43,378 nucleotides of DNA from contig JARGOP010000040.1 of assembly GCA_029233965.1 (NCBI GenBank), forward strand, positions 1-43,378. The letters run 5' to 3'. Within the stretch, counting starts at the first letter, position 1. Each line of letters begins with the position of its first letter. The DNA comes from Verrucomicrobiales bacterium (lineage in GTDB: Bacteria > Verrucomicrobiota > Verrucomicrobiia > Verrucomicrobiales > DEV007). A program made the translations under genes and the position numbers. Below the pieces are notes generated by a model. It saw only the letters and a program-made list of their open reading frames with translations, was not told the origin of the DNA and did not search any database. Shown here piece by piece: positions 32,645 to 41,867 of this stretch.

Positions 32645-34547
32645 GCGGATCCGTAACCGGTCTGATAAAATCCCGGTAGGTTTCATGATCGATATAAAAG
32701 ACATCCCGGGCGTTGTCGGCGCCCTGAGTATTCTCAATAATCCCGAAATAAACATTCCTCGCCGAGGGGGCAAAGTGGAGCTTCCTTGTGACTTCATGCG
32801 GATCACCAGTAGCCGGATCGAGTTCATTGGTCACAATTTCAAAACTCACATTTGGCGTCTGCAGCGCCTCGTAGGCACTCCCCAGTGAGAGGAACCAGCC
32901 GCTTGCGGTTAACGAACCGAGCCTGTTCCGAAGCAGCGCCGCCGCAGCCTTGTCAAGATTAGCGGTCACATCAACTCCACTCCGCAACGCTTTCCAGTCA
33001 TCGCGACGGTAGTCATAAATCAACTTCAGCCTTTCCTTTCCCGGCTGCTCGCGAGTGATCGATTTGAGGTGAAACTGATTAAAGGTCAGGACACTCAGAG
33101 AGCGCCACTTGATAGGGTGAGTCGGAATGAGCCCCGCAAAAGTCGGATCCAGTTCGTAGACATAGGGTTCCCCCTTAAAGTTCGCAAAAAGCCGGTTCTC
33201 TTCCCCCTCTTTCCAGCCCAGTTGCAAAATCCTCGGCACTTCCTGAACCTGTCCCGGGTTCCCGGCTTCATCGGGGGCGCCCGGAAACTGAAGGTCGAAT
33301 CGAATTGCCTGAGCCGGAGGCATCAGGCCAAACTCGCCCAATTCCTCAGGATCATCGGAGGCGAAATCAAGGATCGCCGCTTCGTTCACTCCGTTGACCA
33401 GATCTCCCACCTGCCCAAGATTCGCCGGGAGGAATTTATCATTCACCATGACATCCCACGACATGCGGTCGTCTGAAGTCTGTGACTTGAGAAACACCCT
33501 CGGATCAATCCGGCTTTCTATGGTAATGGACTTAAGGTAGGACATCGGAATCCGGGCAAGAGTCCGGTCACGCAAATCGTTCGCCTTTTTCGGCAACTGT
33601 CCGAGGATTCCGCTGCTGAAACGATACACGCCGGGCCGGTCGGACATTCTCGCCTCGACGACCGCGGGTGCTCCTTCCACCGGCGGTGCTTCCACCTCTT
33701 TCAGATAAATCGTCAGCGGCTCTTCGATTCCATACACCCGCACTTGCAAAACCGCGGCGTTGTCCGGAAGAGGATTCGGAATCGGCTCGTCCGGCTTTGC
33801 CTGGGTCACGACCTCTTCGATGGCGAGCCCCGCGAGCTCCGTGAGCAATTCATCCAGTTTCTCGCGATCCGCCCAGGCTTGAAGCGGCTCGGCAATAGCC
33901 CACTCCTGCTGCGGAGGGGTGATGCGTCGCTGCAGAACCACTTCGCCAGTCGAACGCCCGATCCCCAGCTGCACGATCGCCTCGACCGGAGCGCTGAGAA
34001 TCCGGCGGTCACGCATTGTCTTCAGGGGCTGCTCAAGCCAACCTCTCGGACCTCCATCAACCACCTTTACACCGTCAGAACCTTCAACCGTCGCATAGAA
34101 AGAACCCTCGCGCGGGGCACTCTCTCCCAGGGTAATCGTTTCATCAAGCACTTCCCCGTCTTCCGTTTTTCCGCCTAACGAAACACGAATCGCTTTATCG
34201 CCCTTCAAGCCGAGCTGCACCGGATTGAGCCCTTCTTCACCCCGATCAATCCGGTCCACGATGGAGAGGTAATTCAGCTCATCAAGCAGGGCCGCGATGG
34301 CGCGGGCGTCGACGCGATCCATTTCCGGCTCTTTGAAAAACCAGAGTCCGTTCATCTCCTCAATCACCGTTTTCGCAGTAGCTTTCTCAATGACAATTCG
34401 CTTCACTGACTCAGGAGCAAAGCGCACCAGAACATTTGCGCTGGAGGCTGCGCTTCGACCGGTCGTCGACTTCCGGTCCAGCGACGCGGTTACGATCGCC
34501 AGAATGATGGCTACGACTCCGAGCGCTAATGTCGTTTTGACTCTCAT
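32631..34547 (-). CDS. DUF4340 membrane-anchored protein of a Gld-type ABC transporter
   Basis: A 638-residue protein with one N-terminal membrane helix (TTLALGVVAIILAIVTASL) and a long outer part containing repeated beta-rich DUF4340 units (for example LVRFAPESVKRIVIEKATAKTVIEEMNGLWFFKEP). DUF4340 proteins are normally encoded directly after GldG-like proteins, as here (13 bases after it). Their role in the transporter is unknown; a periplasmic scaffold is often assumed. ATG at 34547. Confidence 0.83.
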   Translation of the reverse strand: MRVKTTLALGVVAIILAIVTASLDRKSTTGRSAASSANVLVRFAPESVKRIVIEKATAKTVIEEMNGLWFFKEPEMDRVDARAIAALLDELNYLSIVDRIDRGEEGLNPVQLGLKGDKAIRVSLGGKTEDGEVLDETITLGESAPREGSFYATVEGSDGVKVVDGGPRGWLEQPLKTMRDRRILSAPVEAIVQLGIGRSTGEVVLQRRITPPQQEWAIAEPLQAWADREKLDELLTELAGLAIEEVVTQAKPDEPIPNPLPDNAAVLQVRVYGIEEPLTIYLKEVEAPPVEGAPAVVEARMSDRPGVYRFSSGILGQLPKKANDLRDRTLARIPMSYLKSITIESRIDPRVFLKSQTSDDRMSWDVMVNDKFLPANLGQVGDLVNGVNEAAILDFASDDPEELGEFGLMPPAQAIRFDLQFPGAPDEAGNPGQVQEVPRILQLGWKEGEENRLFANFKGEPYVYELDPTFAGLIPTHPIKWRSLSVLTFNQFHLKSITREQPGKERLKLIYDYRRDDWKALRSGVDVTANLDKAAAALLRNRLGSLTASGWFLSLGSAYEALQTPNVSFEIVTNELDPATGDPHEVTRKLHFAPSARNVYFGIIENTQGADNARDVFYIDHETYRDFIRPVTDPRAVP

Positions 34548-34560
34548 TGTTATCTCTTTG

Positions 34561-36084
34561 TCAGGCTCTGCGTTTCAGCCATACCAGGCCTCCGACGATT
34601 AGAGCCATCCCCGGCATCAGAAAGATAGTCAGTGATTGCAGCAATCCAAAATCCGCCGGTGAAATATTCAAGGTGAATGCAGTCGGACGACGGGGCGAAA
34701 TCCCCATGAGCGACTCGCGATTCATGACCCAGTTTAAAGAGGCCATCGTAAAATCCGCCGCGACTTTCGAGGTATTTCCGTCCGGTGAAATGAGATTGGG
34801 ATTTCCCACGACGACGAGCCGGGAGCTTCCTTCCGACAAATCGGGATCACCCGGCATTCCTTTTTCCACGGATGCCGCCGTGAAGACAAGATTGGGTGAT
34901 CCGTTGTCGAGATCCGGATTGAACGAGATGTCTTCAGCCTGAAACTCGGTCTCTCCCCAGAAGCCCTCCCCGGCGACCATCAGGGGTCGCGGGCGAATGT
35001 TTTCCGAAAGAAGCAGGTCATCCTCGAACAAGACGTTTAGCGACTGAGTCCGTCCAAGCAGGCGCGCCGACAAAGCCGGTAAATCCCGGGTCGGTCCCCC
35101 GCCCGGCATGAGTGCGACCGGAACATCCGAAATCCGCCTCGGCGCCAACCCGGCCAGGCTGATGACACTGAGAACGCGGTCCCGGTTCGGAGCGACGCCG
35201 TGTTCTCTCAACAACTCATCGAAATTGGGCGTCTCCGCTCCGGGATCGAGAAAGATGACGAGGCCACCTCTTCCTGCATCCCAGTAATTCCGCACCATCT
35301 CAGCTTCGCGAGCTGACAGATCCGTGGTGTTACCGGGGAAAAAGAGAGCATCGGCATCCTCCGGAATTTCCTGCCTACCTTCGAGGACAAGGCTCTCAAG
35401 TCGAGCGTTCTGAGCGTTGGCGAGAGGCTGGATCTGTTGCGCGATCGGGACCAGTTCGTCGGCACGTCTTCCGCCCGTGACGAGATACACTTTTCTCTGC
35501 TGTTGCTCGGTCACTTCGAGGAGCGCCGAGGTCAATACTTCCTCCCCTTTGAATTCGATGACCCTTCCGGAATTGGAATCCCTTGTCACGAGTTCCTCTG
35601 CGGCGATCACTTTTACTCGACCGGTTTCACCGAGAATCACGATCTGGTCCCCCCCGAAGCGGAGCTGATACTGATCCTTCAACTCTGCGAGACGGGAGCG
35701 GCTTCGACTGAGGTCGAGATACTCGGAAACGACGGCATCGCCTCCGACGCGATCATACTCGGAGAGAAGTCCCTTCACTTCGGGATAAAGGTCGGAGGTT
35801 CCGAGGAAAGCCATCACAATCCGGACCTCGCCACCCAGCGACTTCAGATAGCTCGCAGATGTCTCTGACAAAGTGAAGCGCCGATTCTGGGTGAGATCCC
35901 AGGTCGTATGTCGGCGGCAACTCAGATTATTAACCTGAAAGAAGATGATCGTAACGATGATCAACTGCACCGCGACAAGGCCGGCAGTCCGGAAGCGCTC
36001 CATCTTCCTAGCATGGACACGAAGCCGCGACTCCCCGCCGGCGGAGGGAGCTTTCTTCTCAGGTTCCTGTTTTTCTTCTGCCAT
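34561..36084 (-). CDS. gldG: GldG-like ABC transporter auxiliary protein
   Basis: A 507-residue protein. A charged N-terminus precedes a membrane helix (~33-52), then the family signature WDLTQNRRFTLSETSASYLKSL, a large outer domain with GldG-like text (RGGLVIFLDPGAETPNF), and a C-terminal membrane helix (~480-502). It belongs to the family of GldG from gliding Bacteroidota, which occurs in many non-gliding bacteria. With the ATPase and permease it forms an ABC transporter of unknown substrate. It starts nine bases after the permease stop. Confidence 0.85.
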   Translation of the reverse strand: MAEEKQEPEKKAPSAGGESRLRVHARKMERFRTAGLVAVQLIIVTIIFFQVNNLSCRRHTTWDLTQNRRFTLSETSASYLKSLGGEVRIVMAFLGTSDLYPEVKGLLSEYDRVGGDAVVSEYLDLSRSRSRLAELKDQYQLRFGGDQIVILGETGRVKVIAAEELVTRDSNSGRVIEFKGEEVLTSALLEVTEQQQRKVYLVTGGRRADELVPIAQQIQPLANAQNARLESLVLEGRQEIPEDADALFFPGNTTDLSAREAEMVRNYWDAGRGGLVIFLDPGAETPNFDELLREHGVAPNRDRVLSVISLAGLAPRRISDVPVALMPGGGPTRDLPALSARLLGRTQSLNVLFEDDLLLSENIRPRPLMVAGEGFWGETEFQAEDISFNPDLDNGSPNLVFTAASVEKGMPGDPDLSEGSSRLVVVGNPNLISPDGNTSKVAADFTMASLNWVMNRESLMGISPRRPTAFTLNISPADFGLLQSLTIFLMPGMALIVGGLVWLKRRA

Positions 36085-36093
36085 GGTTTCAGA

Positions 36094-36849
36094 TCAGGTC
36101 CGCCACTTGCGGGATTCGAGGACATGATGCGTGATCGTCAGGAGCACTGCAGCAAAACTGATGTAATAAACAATCGGGCGGCTGTCGATGAGCCCCTCGG
36201 TCAATGAGTGCATGTGCTCAATTGTCGAAAAGTAGCTCAGTCCCTCACCCCAGGTCGAACCCGAGACGAGTCCGAAACGCTCCATGAATCCAAGGAAATA
36301 ATGGAGCATCACAAATACGAAGGTGAGCATCGCGGCGATGAGTTGGTTCGCGGTGAGTGCCGAGGCCAATGTCCCGATCGCGACATGAAAGATGCCGACG
36401 AGAAGCAATCCCAGTGCCGTGCCCCAGAGCGCACCCGCTTGAAAGGCGGCCTGCTCGCCCGTGATCCACTGGAAGAGAGGGAAGAAGAAGAAGAGCGGCA
36501 TGACGATCACGAGATATACCACGACGGTGGCGAAATATTTCGCGAGGATCACCTCCGCGGTCCTCACCGGCGCAGTGAGCAATCCTTCGATCGTGCCCAT
36601 TTTCCGCTCCTCAGCGAAGAGCCTCATCGTGATCAGCGGGAAGAGAATGAAGAAGCCCATCCAGAACCAGCCGGAATCGAAGAGGTTGTAGACAAGACTT
36701 CGCGAGCTGACCCGGAGACGCATCGCATTGATCATTCCCGCGAAGAGCCAACCATTCAGGAAGGTGAAAAGAGCCATCACGATCCAGGCAAGCGGCGAAA
36801 GAAAAAAGGATCGCAGCTCTTTGGTAAACAGGATGAAAAATGCTCGCAT
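36094..36849 (-). CDS. ABC-2 type permease, GldF-like
   Basis: A 251-residue integral membrane protein with six hydrophobic segments. The text TKELRSFFLSPLAWIVMALF at the N-terminus and EERKMGTIEGLLTAPVRTAEVILAKYFA in the loop before helix 3 are typical of ABC-2 permeases of the GldF/NosY kind. ATG at 36849 is chosen, since the seven residues before it are unlikely. It is followed at nine bases by the GldG-like gene; the ATPase gene ends 142 bases upstream. Confidence 0.85.
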   Translation of the reverse strand: MRAFFILFTKELRSFFLSPLAWIVMALFTFLNGWLFAGMINAMRLRVSSRSLVYNLFDSGWFWMGFFILFPLITMRLFAEERKMGTIEGLLTAPVRTAEVILAKYFATVVVYLVIVMPLFFFFPLFQWITGEQAAFQAGALWGTALGLLLVGIFHVAIGTLASALTANQLIAAMLTFVFVMLHYFLGFMERFGLVSGSTWGEGLSYFSTIEHMHSLTEGLIDSRPIVYYISFAAVLLTITHHVLESRKWRT

Positions 36850-36991
36850 AAACAGAAACCTGAAAATCAAACAGGGTTAGGTGGAAGACTGAAGAGGGTT
36901 AGGCATTGCCGGGGAATAGTGGGCCTGCCTGCGCCCGATGTCCTCCGCCAGGGCGGACAAGAGTGGACACCCTCCTTGAGCTGATCCAGAA
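36850..36991. other. Gap between the ATPase and permease genes
   Basis: A 142-base gap in an otherwise tight operon. It contains a GC-rich inverted repeat (TCCGCC 36944-36949, GGCGGA 36952-36957) with a very short loop. No ORF of note. It might attenuate transcription between the two genes. Confidence 0.3.
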
Positions 36992-37957
36992 TCACGCATC
37001 GGCCTCCTCCTTAATTTTCGCCCCGGAAGGGCGCTGCACAATGTCGACAAACGCGTCCTCAAGAGAGGCGGCCCGGCTCGCGAGTTCCCGGATTTTCCAG
37101 CCGGCCTCTGTGACCAGCCCGAAAATGTCTTCGCGGGCGTCAATGTTCGGGTCTGTGTGAATGGAAAGCGTGACCCAGCGGTTTCCGGTTTCCGTCTTCT
37201 TCACCGATTTCACTCCCTCAAGTTTGCCGATTTTCTCCGCGGCCTTGTCCCCGTCGCCCTGCATTTCCAGCATAATCTCCCCGGGACGGCGCAGGCGGCG
37301 GATCAGGTTTTGCGGCGTGTCACAGGCCCGGATCCTGCCCTGATCAATAATCACGACCCGTCCGCAGGTCATCTCCACTTCGGAAAGAATATGAGTGGAA
37401 ATCAGAATCGTGTGCCGTTCCCCGAGACGCTTGATGAGTTCCCGCGATTGCCGAATCTGATTCGGATCCAGCCCGTTGGTCGGCTCGTCGAGAATGAGGA
37501 GGTCCGGCTTGTTCACGAGCGCATCAGCGAGCCCGACCCGTTGCTTGTATCCTTTGGAAAGGGTCGCGATAATCTTGTGATCGACCTCGGAAAGGCTGCA
37601 GATGTCCATCGCCTCATTAACAGCCCGGAGAGAGTCCCGATAGCGAAGGCCTTTGATGCGCCCCCGGAACTGAAGATACTCTTTAACCCGCATGTCAGGA
37701 TAGAGCGGCACGTTCTCGGGCATGTACCCGACATGCTGCCGCACCTTGATCGAATCCTCGTAGATGTCGTAGCCGGCGACGGAAGCAGTCCCTTCCGAAG
37801 CCGACAGAAAGCAGGTCAAAATGCGGAGGGTAGTACTCTTCCCGGCCCCGTTCGGTCCCAGAAACCCGACAATCTCCCCCTTCTCGACATCGAATGAGAT
37901 CGAATCGACAGCCGTTCGTCCGGCATAGCGCTTGGTGAGGTGATTGACTTGGATCAT
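36992..37957 (-). CDS. ABC transporter ATP-binding protein, Gld-type (GldA-like)
   Basis: A 321-residue ATPase with complete motifs: Walker A GPNGAGKS (~34-41), signature LSKGYKQR (~135-142), Walker B LLILDEPTNGLD and a long C-terminal extension (MLEMQGDGDKAAEKIGKLEGVKS) typical of exporter-type ABC-2 ATPases of the CcmA/GldA kind. It powers the permease, GldG and DUF4340 products encoded downstream. ATG at 37957 (MIQVNHLTKRYAG) is chosen; the frame extends 18 codons upstream with no family similarity. Confidence 0.9.
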   Translation of the reverse strand: MIQVNHLTKRYAGRTAVDSISFDVEKGEIVGFLGPNGAGKSTTLRILTCFLSASEGTASVAGYDIYEDSIKVRQHVGYMPENVPLYPDMRVKEYLQFRGRIKGLRYRDSLRAVNEAMDICSLSEVDHKIIATLSKGYKQRVGLADALVNKPDLLILDEPTNGLDPNQIRQSRELIKRLGERHTILISTHILSEVEMTCGRVVIIDQGRIRACDTPQNLIRRLRRPGEIMLEMQGDGDKAAEKIGKLEGVKSVKKTETGNRWVTLSIHTDPNIDAREDIFGLVTEAGWKIRELASRAASLEDAFVDIVQRPSGAKIKEEADA

Positions 37958-38070
37958 GAACGGAAGTGTCCCGACCGGTAGGGGGAGTTCAATGCTTACA
38001 TGGAATGGCAAAAAGATTCAACCATCCAAATCACTTTGCGCACCCGCCGGTTTGCCGGAACGGAGACAAA

Positions 38071-39252
38071 TCAATCGAGATGAGCAATCTCCAGCTGAGG
38101 GCGCCGCCGCTGCGCTTCAGGATCGATCCGATGCACCCAGATGCTCTGGACCAGTCCCATGAGGAACAGGAGGACAACGATGAACGTTCCGCCGTAGCTG
38201 ATGAAGGGCAGCGGAATCCCGGTAATCGGCATGATCAAAAGATTCATCCCGACATTTTGATAAATATGGGCAAAAAGCAGCCCCACCACTCCGACCACCA
38301 ACAGTCGCCCGAGCATATCCCGACTGTAAAACGCGACATAGATACACTGAAGCAGCAAGAGCGTGAAGCCTCCAAGCATGAGAAGGGCTCCACGAAATCC
38401 CCACTCCTCCGCGAGAACCGGAAAGATAAAGTCGTTGATCGCCGTGTCAGGGGAAATGAATCCCTTGTTATTCACCGTTTCCGGATTCTTGAACCCCTTT
38501 CCGCTCCAGCCTCCACTGCCGATCGCGAGCAGGTTGTTGTAGGCACTGTAGGCATCCGCTAGAATATTGACCTTTTTGCCCTGGAGCATTTCGATCTGGG
38601 TCGTGATCCGCTTTTTCTGGTAATCCTTGAGTCCGAAGAAAAAGGCAAAGGGCAGAAACATTGTCACCGTGAGAATAATGACGATCATGAAACGGAACGG
38701 GATATTCCCGATCAACACCATCGCGCCGAAGACCGGCACCCAGACAATCGCGGATCCGAAGTCTCCCTGAAGAAGAACGAATGCGAAAGGGATCAAAGCG
38801 ACAATTCCCGACACGGAGAGCCGAATGAACGGATTCCGGAGAATCGGATGCCAGCGGTGAAGAGTGCAGAGAACCACTGCTAAGAGGATCAACCCTGCCG
38901 CGATCGCAAGCTGCGAGGACTGAATCAGGACGGGACCGACACTGAGCCAGGCCCGTGTTCCGTTGATCTCGACGCCGAAAAAGGTGGTAAAAATAAGAAG
39001 CCCCACCGCGACGAGATACACCGGCAGCCCGAGGAATTTCGTCCATTTGTAATCCATGAGGCTCGTCGCAGTGAACACCATCAAACCGATCAGAATCCAG
39101 TAGACCTGGTCCTTCCACTTTGTGGCGAGTTCGGCCTCTTCACGCATCCAGCAGGCGCTGTAGATCGCAAAAACTCCGAAAATGAGCAGGGCGATCATAT
39201 TGGCGATGAGAAGCCAATTCATGCCGAGAAATTTTCTGAAAAGAGGAGTCAT
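38071..39252 (-). CDS. rodA: RodA, peptidoglycan glycosyltransferase for cell elongation (SEDS family)
   Basis: A 393-residue polytopic protein with about ten membrane helices. Family text is clear: NGTRAWLSVGPVLIQSSQLA, LLQGDFGSAIVWVPVF, FIFPVLAEEWGFRGAL and MPITGIPLPFISYGGT near the C-terminus. SEDS proteins polymerise lipid II together with a class B penicillin-binding protein. It is preceded by a degenerate ABC ATPase gene with only three bases between stop and start. No mreBCD or pbp2 lies in the window. Confidence 0.92.
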   Translation of the reverse strand: MTPLFRKFLGMNWLLIANMIALLIFGVFAIYSACWMREEAELATKWKDQVYWILIGLMVFTATSLMDYKWTKFLGLPVYLVAVGLLIFTTFFGVEINGTRAWLSVGPVLIQSSQLAIAAGLILLAVVLCTLHRWHPILRNPFIRLSVSGIVALIPFAFVLLQGDFGSAIVWVPVFGAMVLIGNIPFRFMIVIILTVTMFLPFAFFFGLKDYQKKRITTQIEMLQGKKVNILADAYSAYNNLLAIGSGGWSGKGFKNPETVNNKGFISPDTAINDFIFPVLAEEWGFRGALLMLGGFTLLLLQCIYVAFYSRDMLGRLLVVGVVGLLFAHIYQNVGMNLLIMPITGIPLPFISYGGTFIVVLLFLMGLVQSIWVHRIDPEAQRRRPQLEIAHLD

Positions 39253-39255
39253 GGA

Positions 39256-40038
39256 TCAGAGGCAGCAACTTACGAGTCGCCTGGTATAGTCGTGTTCAGG
39301 CCGATTGACGACGGAGTCGGCGGGGCCGATCTCCAGCAATCGTCCCCGATGCAACACACCGATATCATCGCCCAATTGATGAGCAACTGCAAGATCGTCT
39401 GTGGCCACCAGGAGGGTCAGCCCCCTCTCCTCGCGGACATGACGAATGAGATTGAGCAGTTCCGCCTCCTGCACCGCATCCAGTCCGTGCGTCACGCCGT
39501 CGCAGATCAAGAGATCCGGCCCGACCAGTAGAGCCCTCGCCATCGCCGCCTGCTGGCGCTCAACCGCATCGAGTTCTGCCGGATAGAGAGGACGGATCAC
39601 CTCGGGAAGCCCGCAGAGCACCATGACCGCTTCGGTCCGCCGGTGCCACTCCTCGCGGGATTCCTTTGGAAACCAGAGCCGCAGCACTTCGAGAAACATC
39701 TGGTCAATCGTCATCTCCGGACTGAGCTGTCCGGCACGATCTGAAAACACGGCCTGCATCTGCCGTCTCAACTTTCGAAAATGACGATCTCCCAGCGCCG
39801 TCGTGTCGACTCGGGCAAAAGTGATTCTGCCCGAGGCGACTTCTTTCAATTTTAGCACCGCCATGACGATGGCCCGCTTTCCACTGTTCTCCTCGCCGAC
39901 AAGACTCAAGCTCTTTCCTTTCTCAATCTGAAACGAAATGTCCTCGACGAGCATCTTCTCCGAGATGTCGTAGCGGAACCAGTGCCGTCGCCGGCGCTGT
40001 TGGAGAAGAGTCAGGTTTTCGACCTCGAGAAAAGCCAT
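39256..40038 (-). CDS. Degenerate ABC ATPase (OppF/DppF-like pseudo-ATPase) coupled to rodA
   Basis: A 260-residue protein with the whole length and order of an oligopeptide-type ABC ATPase, but all four catalytic elements are altered. Walker A is GEENSGKRA (48-56) with Arg after the lysine instead of Ser/Thr; the signature is LDAVE (156-160) instead of LSGGQ; Walker B is LLICDGVTHGLD (176-187), with glycine in place of the catalytic glutamate; the switch histidine is replaced (VATDDLAV rather than ISHDLAV). The Q-loop VFSD remains. The frame is clean with no stops, so it is conserved as a protein. It likely binds partners or nucleotide without hydrolysis. No transmembrane partner gene is nearby apart from rodA. 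Confidence 0.82.
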   Translation of the reverse strand: MAFLEVENLTLLQQRRRRHWFRYDISEKMLVEDISFQIEKGKSLSLVGEENSGKRAIVMAVLKLKEVASGRITFARVDTTALGDRHFRKLRRQMQAVFSDRAGQLSPEMTIDQMFLEVLRLWFPKESREEWHRRTEAVMVLCGLPEVIRPLYPAELDAVERQQAAMARALLVGPDLLICDGVTHGLDAVQEAELLNLIRHVREERGLTLLVATDDLAVAHQLGDDIGVLHRGRLLEIGPADSVVNRPEHDYTRRLVSCCL

Positions 40039-40150
40039 TCAGCGTTATCCTAACGGGATCCAGCCTCCGGAGCAATCGCGATCCTGCCCGAAATACCCAG
40101 CGGATTTACTTGCCAACTCGATTCGTCGCAGGAACGTTTACACCCTGACC

Positions 40151-40624
40151 ATGAGTGCCCCCCGTCTCACTGTTTTGCTCCTCCTCGCCTTGGCGGCTTT
40201 CTCCGCCGGCTGCGCAACAAAGTCGGGAGCAGAGAAACGCATTGAGAAGAATCCGCAGCTTTACGGCAAACTCAGCGACCGGGACCGGGAACTGGTCCGG
40301 AACGGAGAGGTGAAAGAGGGCATGTCGCAGGAGGCTGTCTTTCTGGCCTGGGGTCGTCCCGACCGTGTCATGAGCGGCGGTCGAGACGGGAAATCGAGCG
40401 AAAAATGGGCCTACTTCGACAGTCAGCCCGTCAGCAATTTTTCCGTCGGAATCGGAGCCGGGGCGATCCACCCGTTCTACACGAATTTCGGGGTCCACCC
40501 CGCATTCGGCTACAGCTACGGCCCGGGATGGGGCTACGGAACGGATATCGATTTCGTCTCGCATATCAGCAGGCAGGTGGAATTCACGAACGGCAAAGTC
40601 ACCGCGTGGGAGCGCACCCGATAA
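40151..40624 (+). CDS. Small lipoprotein, BamE/SmpA-like
   Basis: A 157-residue protein with a lipoprotein signal (LLLALAAFSAGC; lipid-modified cysteine at residue 21). The middle part (VRNGEVKEGMSQEAVFLAWGRPDRV...KWAYF...VEFTNGKVTAWER) has the pattern of the BamE/SmpA/OmlA fold seen in many envelope lipoproteins. Between them lies a glycine/tyrosine-rich insert (GYSYGPGWGYGTD). Function unknown. It is divergent from the pseudo-ABC gene. Confidence 0.72.
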   Translation: MSAPRLTVLLLLALAAFSAGCATKSGAEKRIEKNPQLYGKLSDRDRELVRNGEVKEGMSQEAVFLAWGRPDRVMSGGRDGKSSEKWAYFDSQPVSNFSVGIGAGAIHPFYTNFGVHPAFGYSYGPGWGYGTDIDFVSHISRQVEFTNGKVTAWERTR

Positions 40625-40721
40625 TCCGTAAGGCACGATGTTTTCGCTCATGCCCAAATCTACTTTCGTGACAAACACTCCCTGCAGCGGTAAGCGAACA
40701 GCCGCCATAATGAACTGACTC

Positions 40722-41726
40722 ATGGAAGACCGCTTTGGACATCGCATCAGTTACCTGCGCGTCTCCGTGACGGACCGCTGCAACGAGCGGTGCCAGTATT
40801 GCATGCCTCAGGAGGAACAGGAATGGCTCTCCCGTGACGATGTCCTCAGCTACGAGGAAATGCTGCGCGTCATTCGCGTCGGAGCCGGGATGGGGATTTC
40901 GAAAGTCCGCGTCACCGGAGGCGAACCCCTCACCCGCCGGAACGTCCTTTGGTTCTTCGATGAACTGAACAAAGTCGAAGGCATCAAGGACATCGGGATT
41001 TCAACGAACGGGACCCTCCTCGGCAAGCGAACCCATGAAGGGATCACGACGGCACAGGCATTGAAGAACGCCGGGGTTCGGACCGTGAACGTCTCCCTCG
41101 ACACCCTCGATCCCAAAGAGTATGCCGAAACAACAGGACGCGATCTCTTTCACGAAGCGGTCGCGGGCATCGATGCGGCGCGCGGGGCCGGGTTTGAGAA
41201 AATCAAAATCAATTCGGTTCTCATGCGTCATCGCAATGAGCACGAACTCTGGGACCTGATCGAGTTTGCGCGCGATCGGGATCTATTGCTCCGCTTTATC
41301 GAACTCATGCCGGTGAGCACGACTCAGGTGCTCACCGAGGAAAACTTTCTACCTTCCGGCGAAGCCAAAAAGCTCATCGAGTTCCGCCTCGGCAAACTGA
41401 AGCCACGTCCTGACATTCGCACAAACGGACCCGCGACCTACTACGAAGTCCCGGAAACCGGCCAGATCATCGGGTTCATCGGCGCAATGACCAACCTGCA
41501 TTTCTGTGAGACCTGCAACAAGCTTCGCCTCACCTGCGAAGGAAAACTCCGCCCCTGCCTCGGGAGCCATCTCGAGTTCGACATGCGGGAAATTCTCCGG
41601 AACCCGGACATGACCGATGCCGATGTCGCCACTTTCTTCAAGCACGTCGTTGATCGCAAACCCGAGATGCACGAGTTCCGCGACAACTACCGGCCGGGGC
41701 GGAAGATGATCGCGATAGGAGGGTGA
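40722..41726 (+). CDS. moaA: GTP 3',8-cyclase MoaA (molybdenum cofactor biosynthesis)
   Basis: A 334-residue radical SAM enzyme that turns GTP into 3',8-cyclo-GTP, the first step of molybdopterin synthesis. The N-terminal [4Fe-4S] motif is CNERCQYC (Cys20, 24, 27); the C-terminal cluster is Cys262, Cys265 and Cys279 (CxxCx13C), as in all MoaA. The protein ends in the conserved Gly-Gly. moaC, the next enzyme, lies about 1.1 kb downstream, with a minus-strand gene between. I see no molybdenum-cofactor riboswitch in the 97-base leader. Confidence 0.95.
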   Translation: MEDRFGHRISYLRVSVTDRCNERCQYCMPQEEQEWLSRDDVLSYEEMLRVIRVGAGMGISKVRVTGGEPLTRRNVLWFFDELNKVEGIKDIGISTNGTLLGKRTHEGITTAQALKNAGVRTVNVSLDTLDPKEYAETTGRDLFHEAVAGIDAARGAGFEKIKINSVLMRHRNEHELWDLIEFARDRDLLLRFIELMPVSTTQVLTEENFLPSGEAKKLIEFRLGKLKPRPDIRTNGPATYYEVPETGQIIGFIGAMTNLHFCETCNKLRLTCEGKLRPCLGSHLEFDMREILRNPDMTDADVATFFKHVVDRKPEMHEFRDNYRPGRKMIAIGG

Positions 41727-41745
41727 CGCGCCGACGTTGCGAACG

Positions 41746-41764
41746 TTGAACGCTCGACGTTCAA
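41746..41764. repeat. Intergenic palindrome (TTGAACG/CGTTCAA)
   Basis: TTGAACG (41746-41752) and CGTTCAA (41758-41764) around a 5-base loop, 20 bases after the moaA stop. Together with the next hairpin it makes the moaA/PmoA gap look like a repeat element rather than unique sequence. No T-run, so not a standard terminator. Confidence 0.5.
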
Positions 41765-41847
41765 ATGGCGCGAGGCCCGGGAAATGGAGGGAGACCTCCG
41801 TGTCGTCCGTGATCCGCCGGGCTTGTTGCTTCGGCCCGGTCCTTTGC

Positions 41848-41867
41848 GGACAGGGTGGAACCTGTCC
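41848..41867. repeat. Intergenic palindrome (GGACAGG/CCTGTCC)
   Basis: GGACAGG (41848-41854), loop GTGGAA, CCTGTCC (41861-41867), in the same gap. The text GGACAGGGTGGAACCTGTCC looks like a dispersed palindromic element; I believe similar stretches occur in other Verrucomicrobiota intergenic regions, but I cannot check. Confidence 0.5.

Noticed and set aside
40625-40721. Molybdenum cofactor riboswitch upstream of moaA
   Set aside because: The leader is only 97 bases, and no recognisable stem pattern of that class could be drawn.
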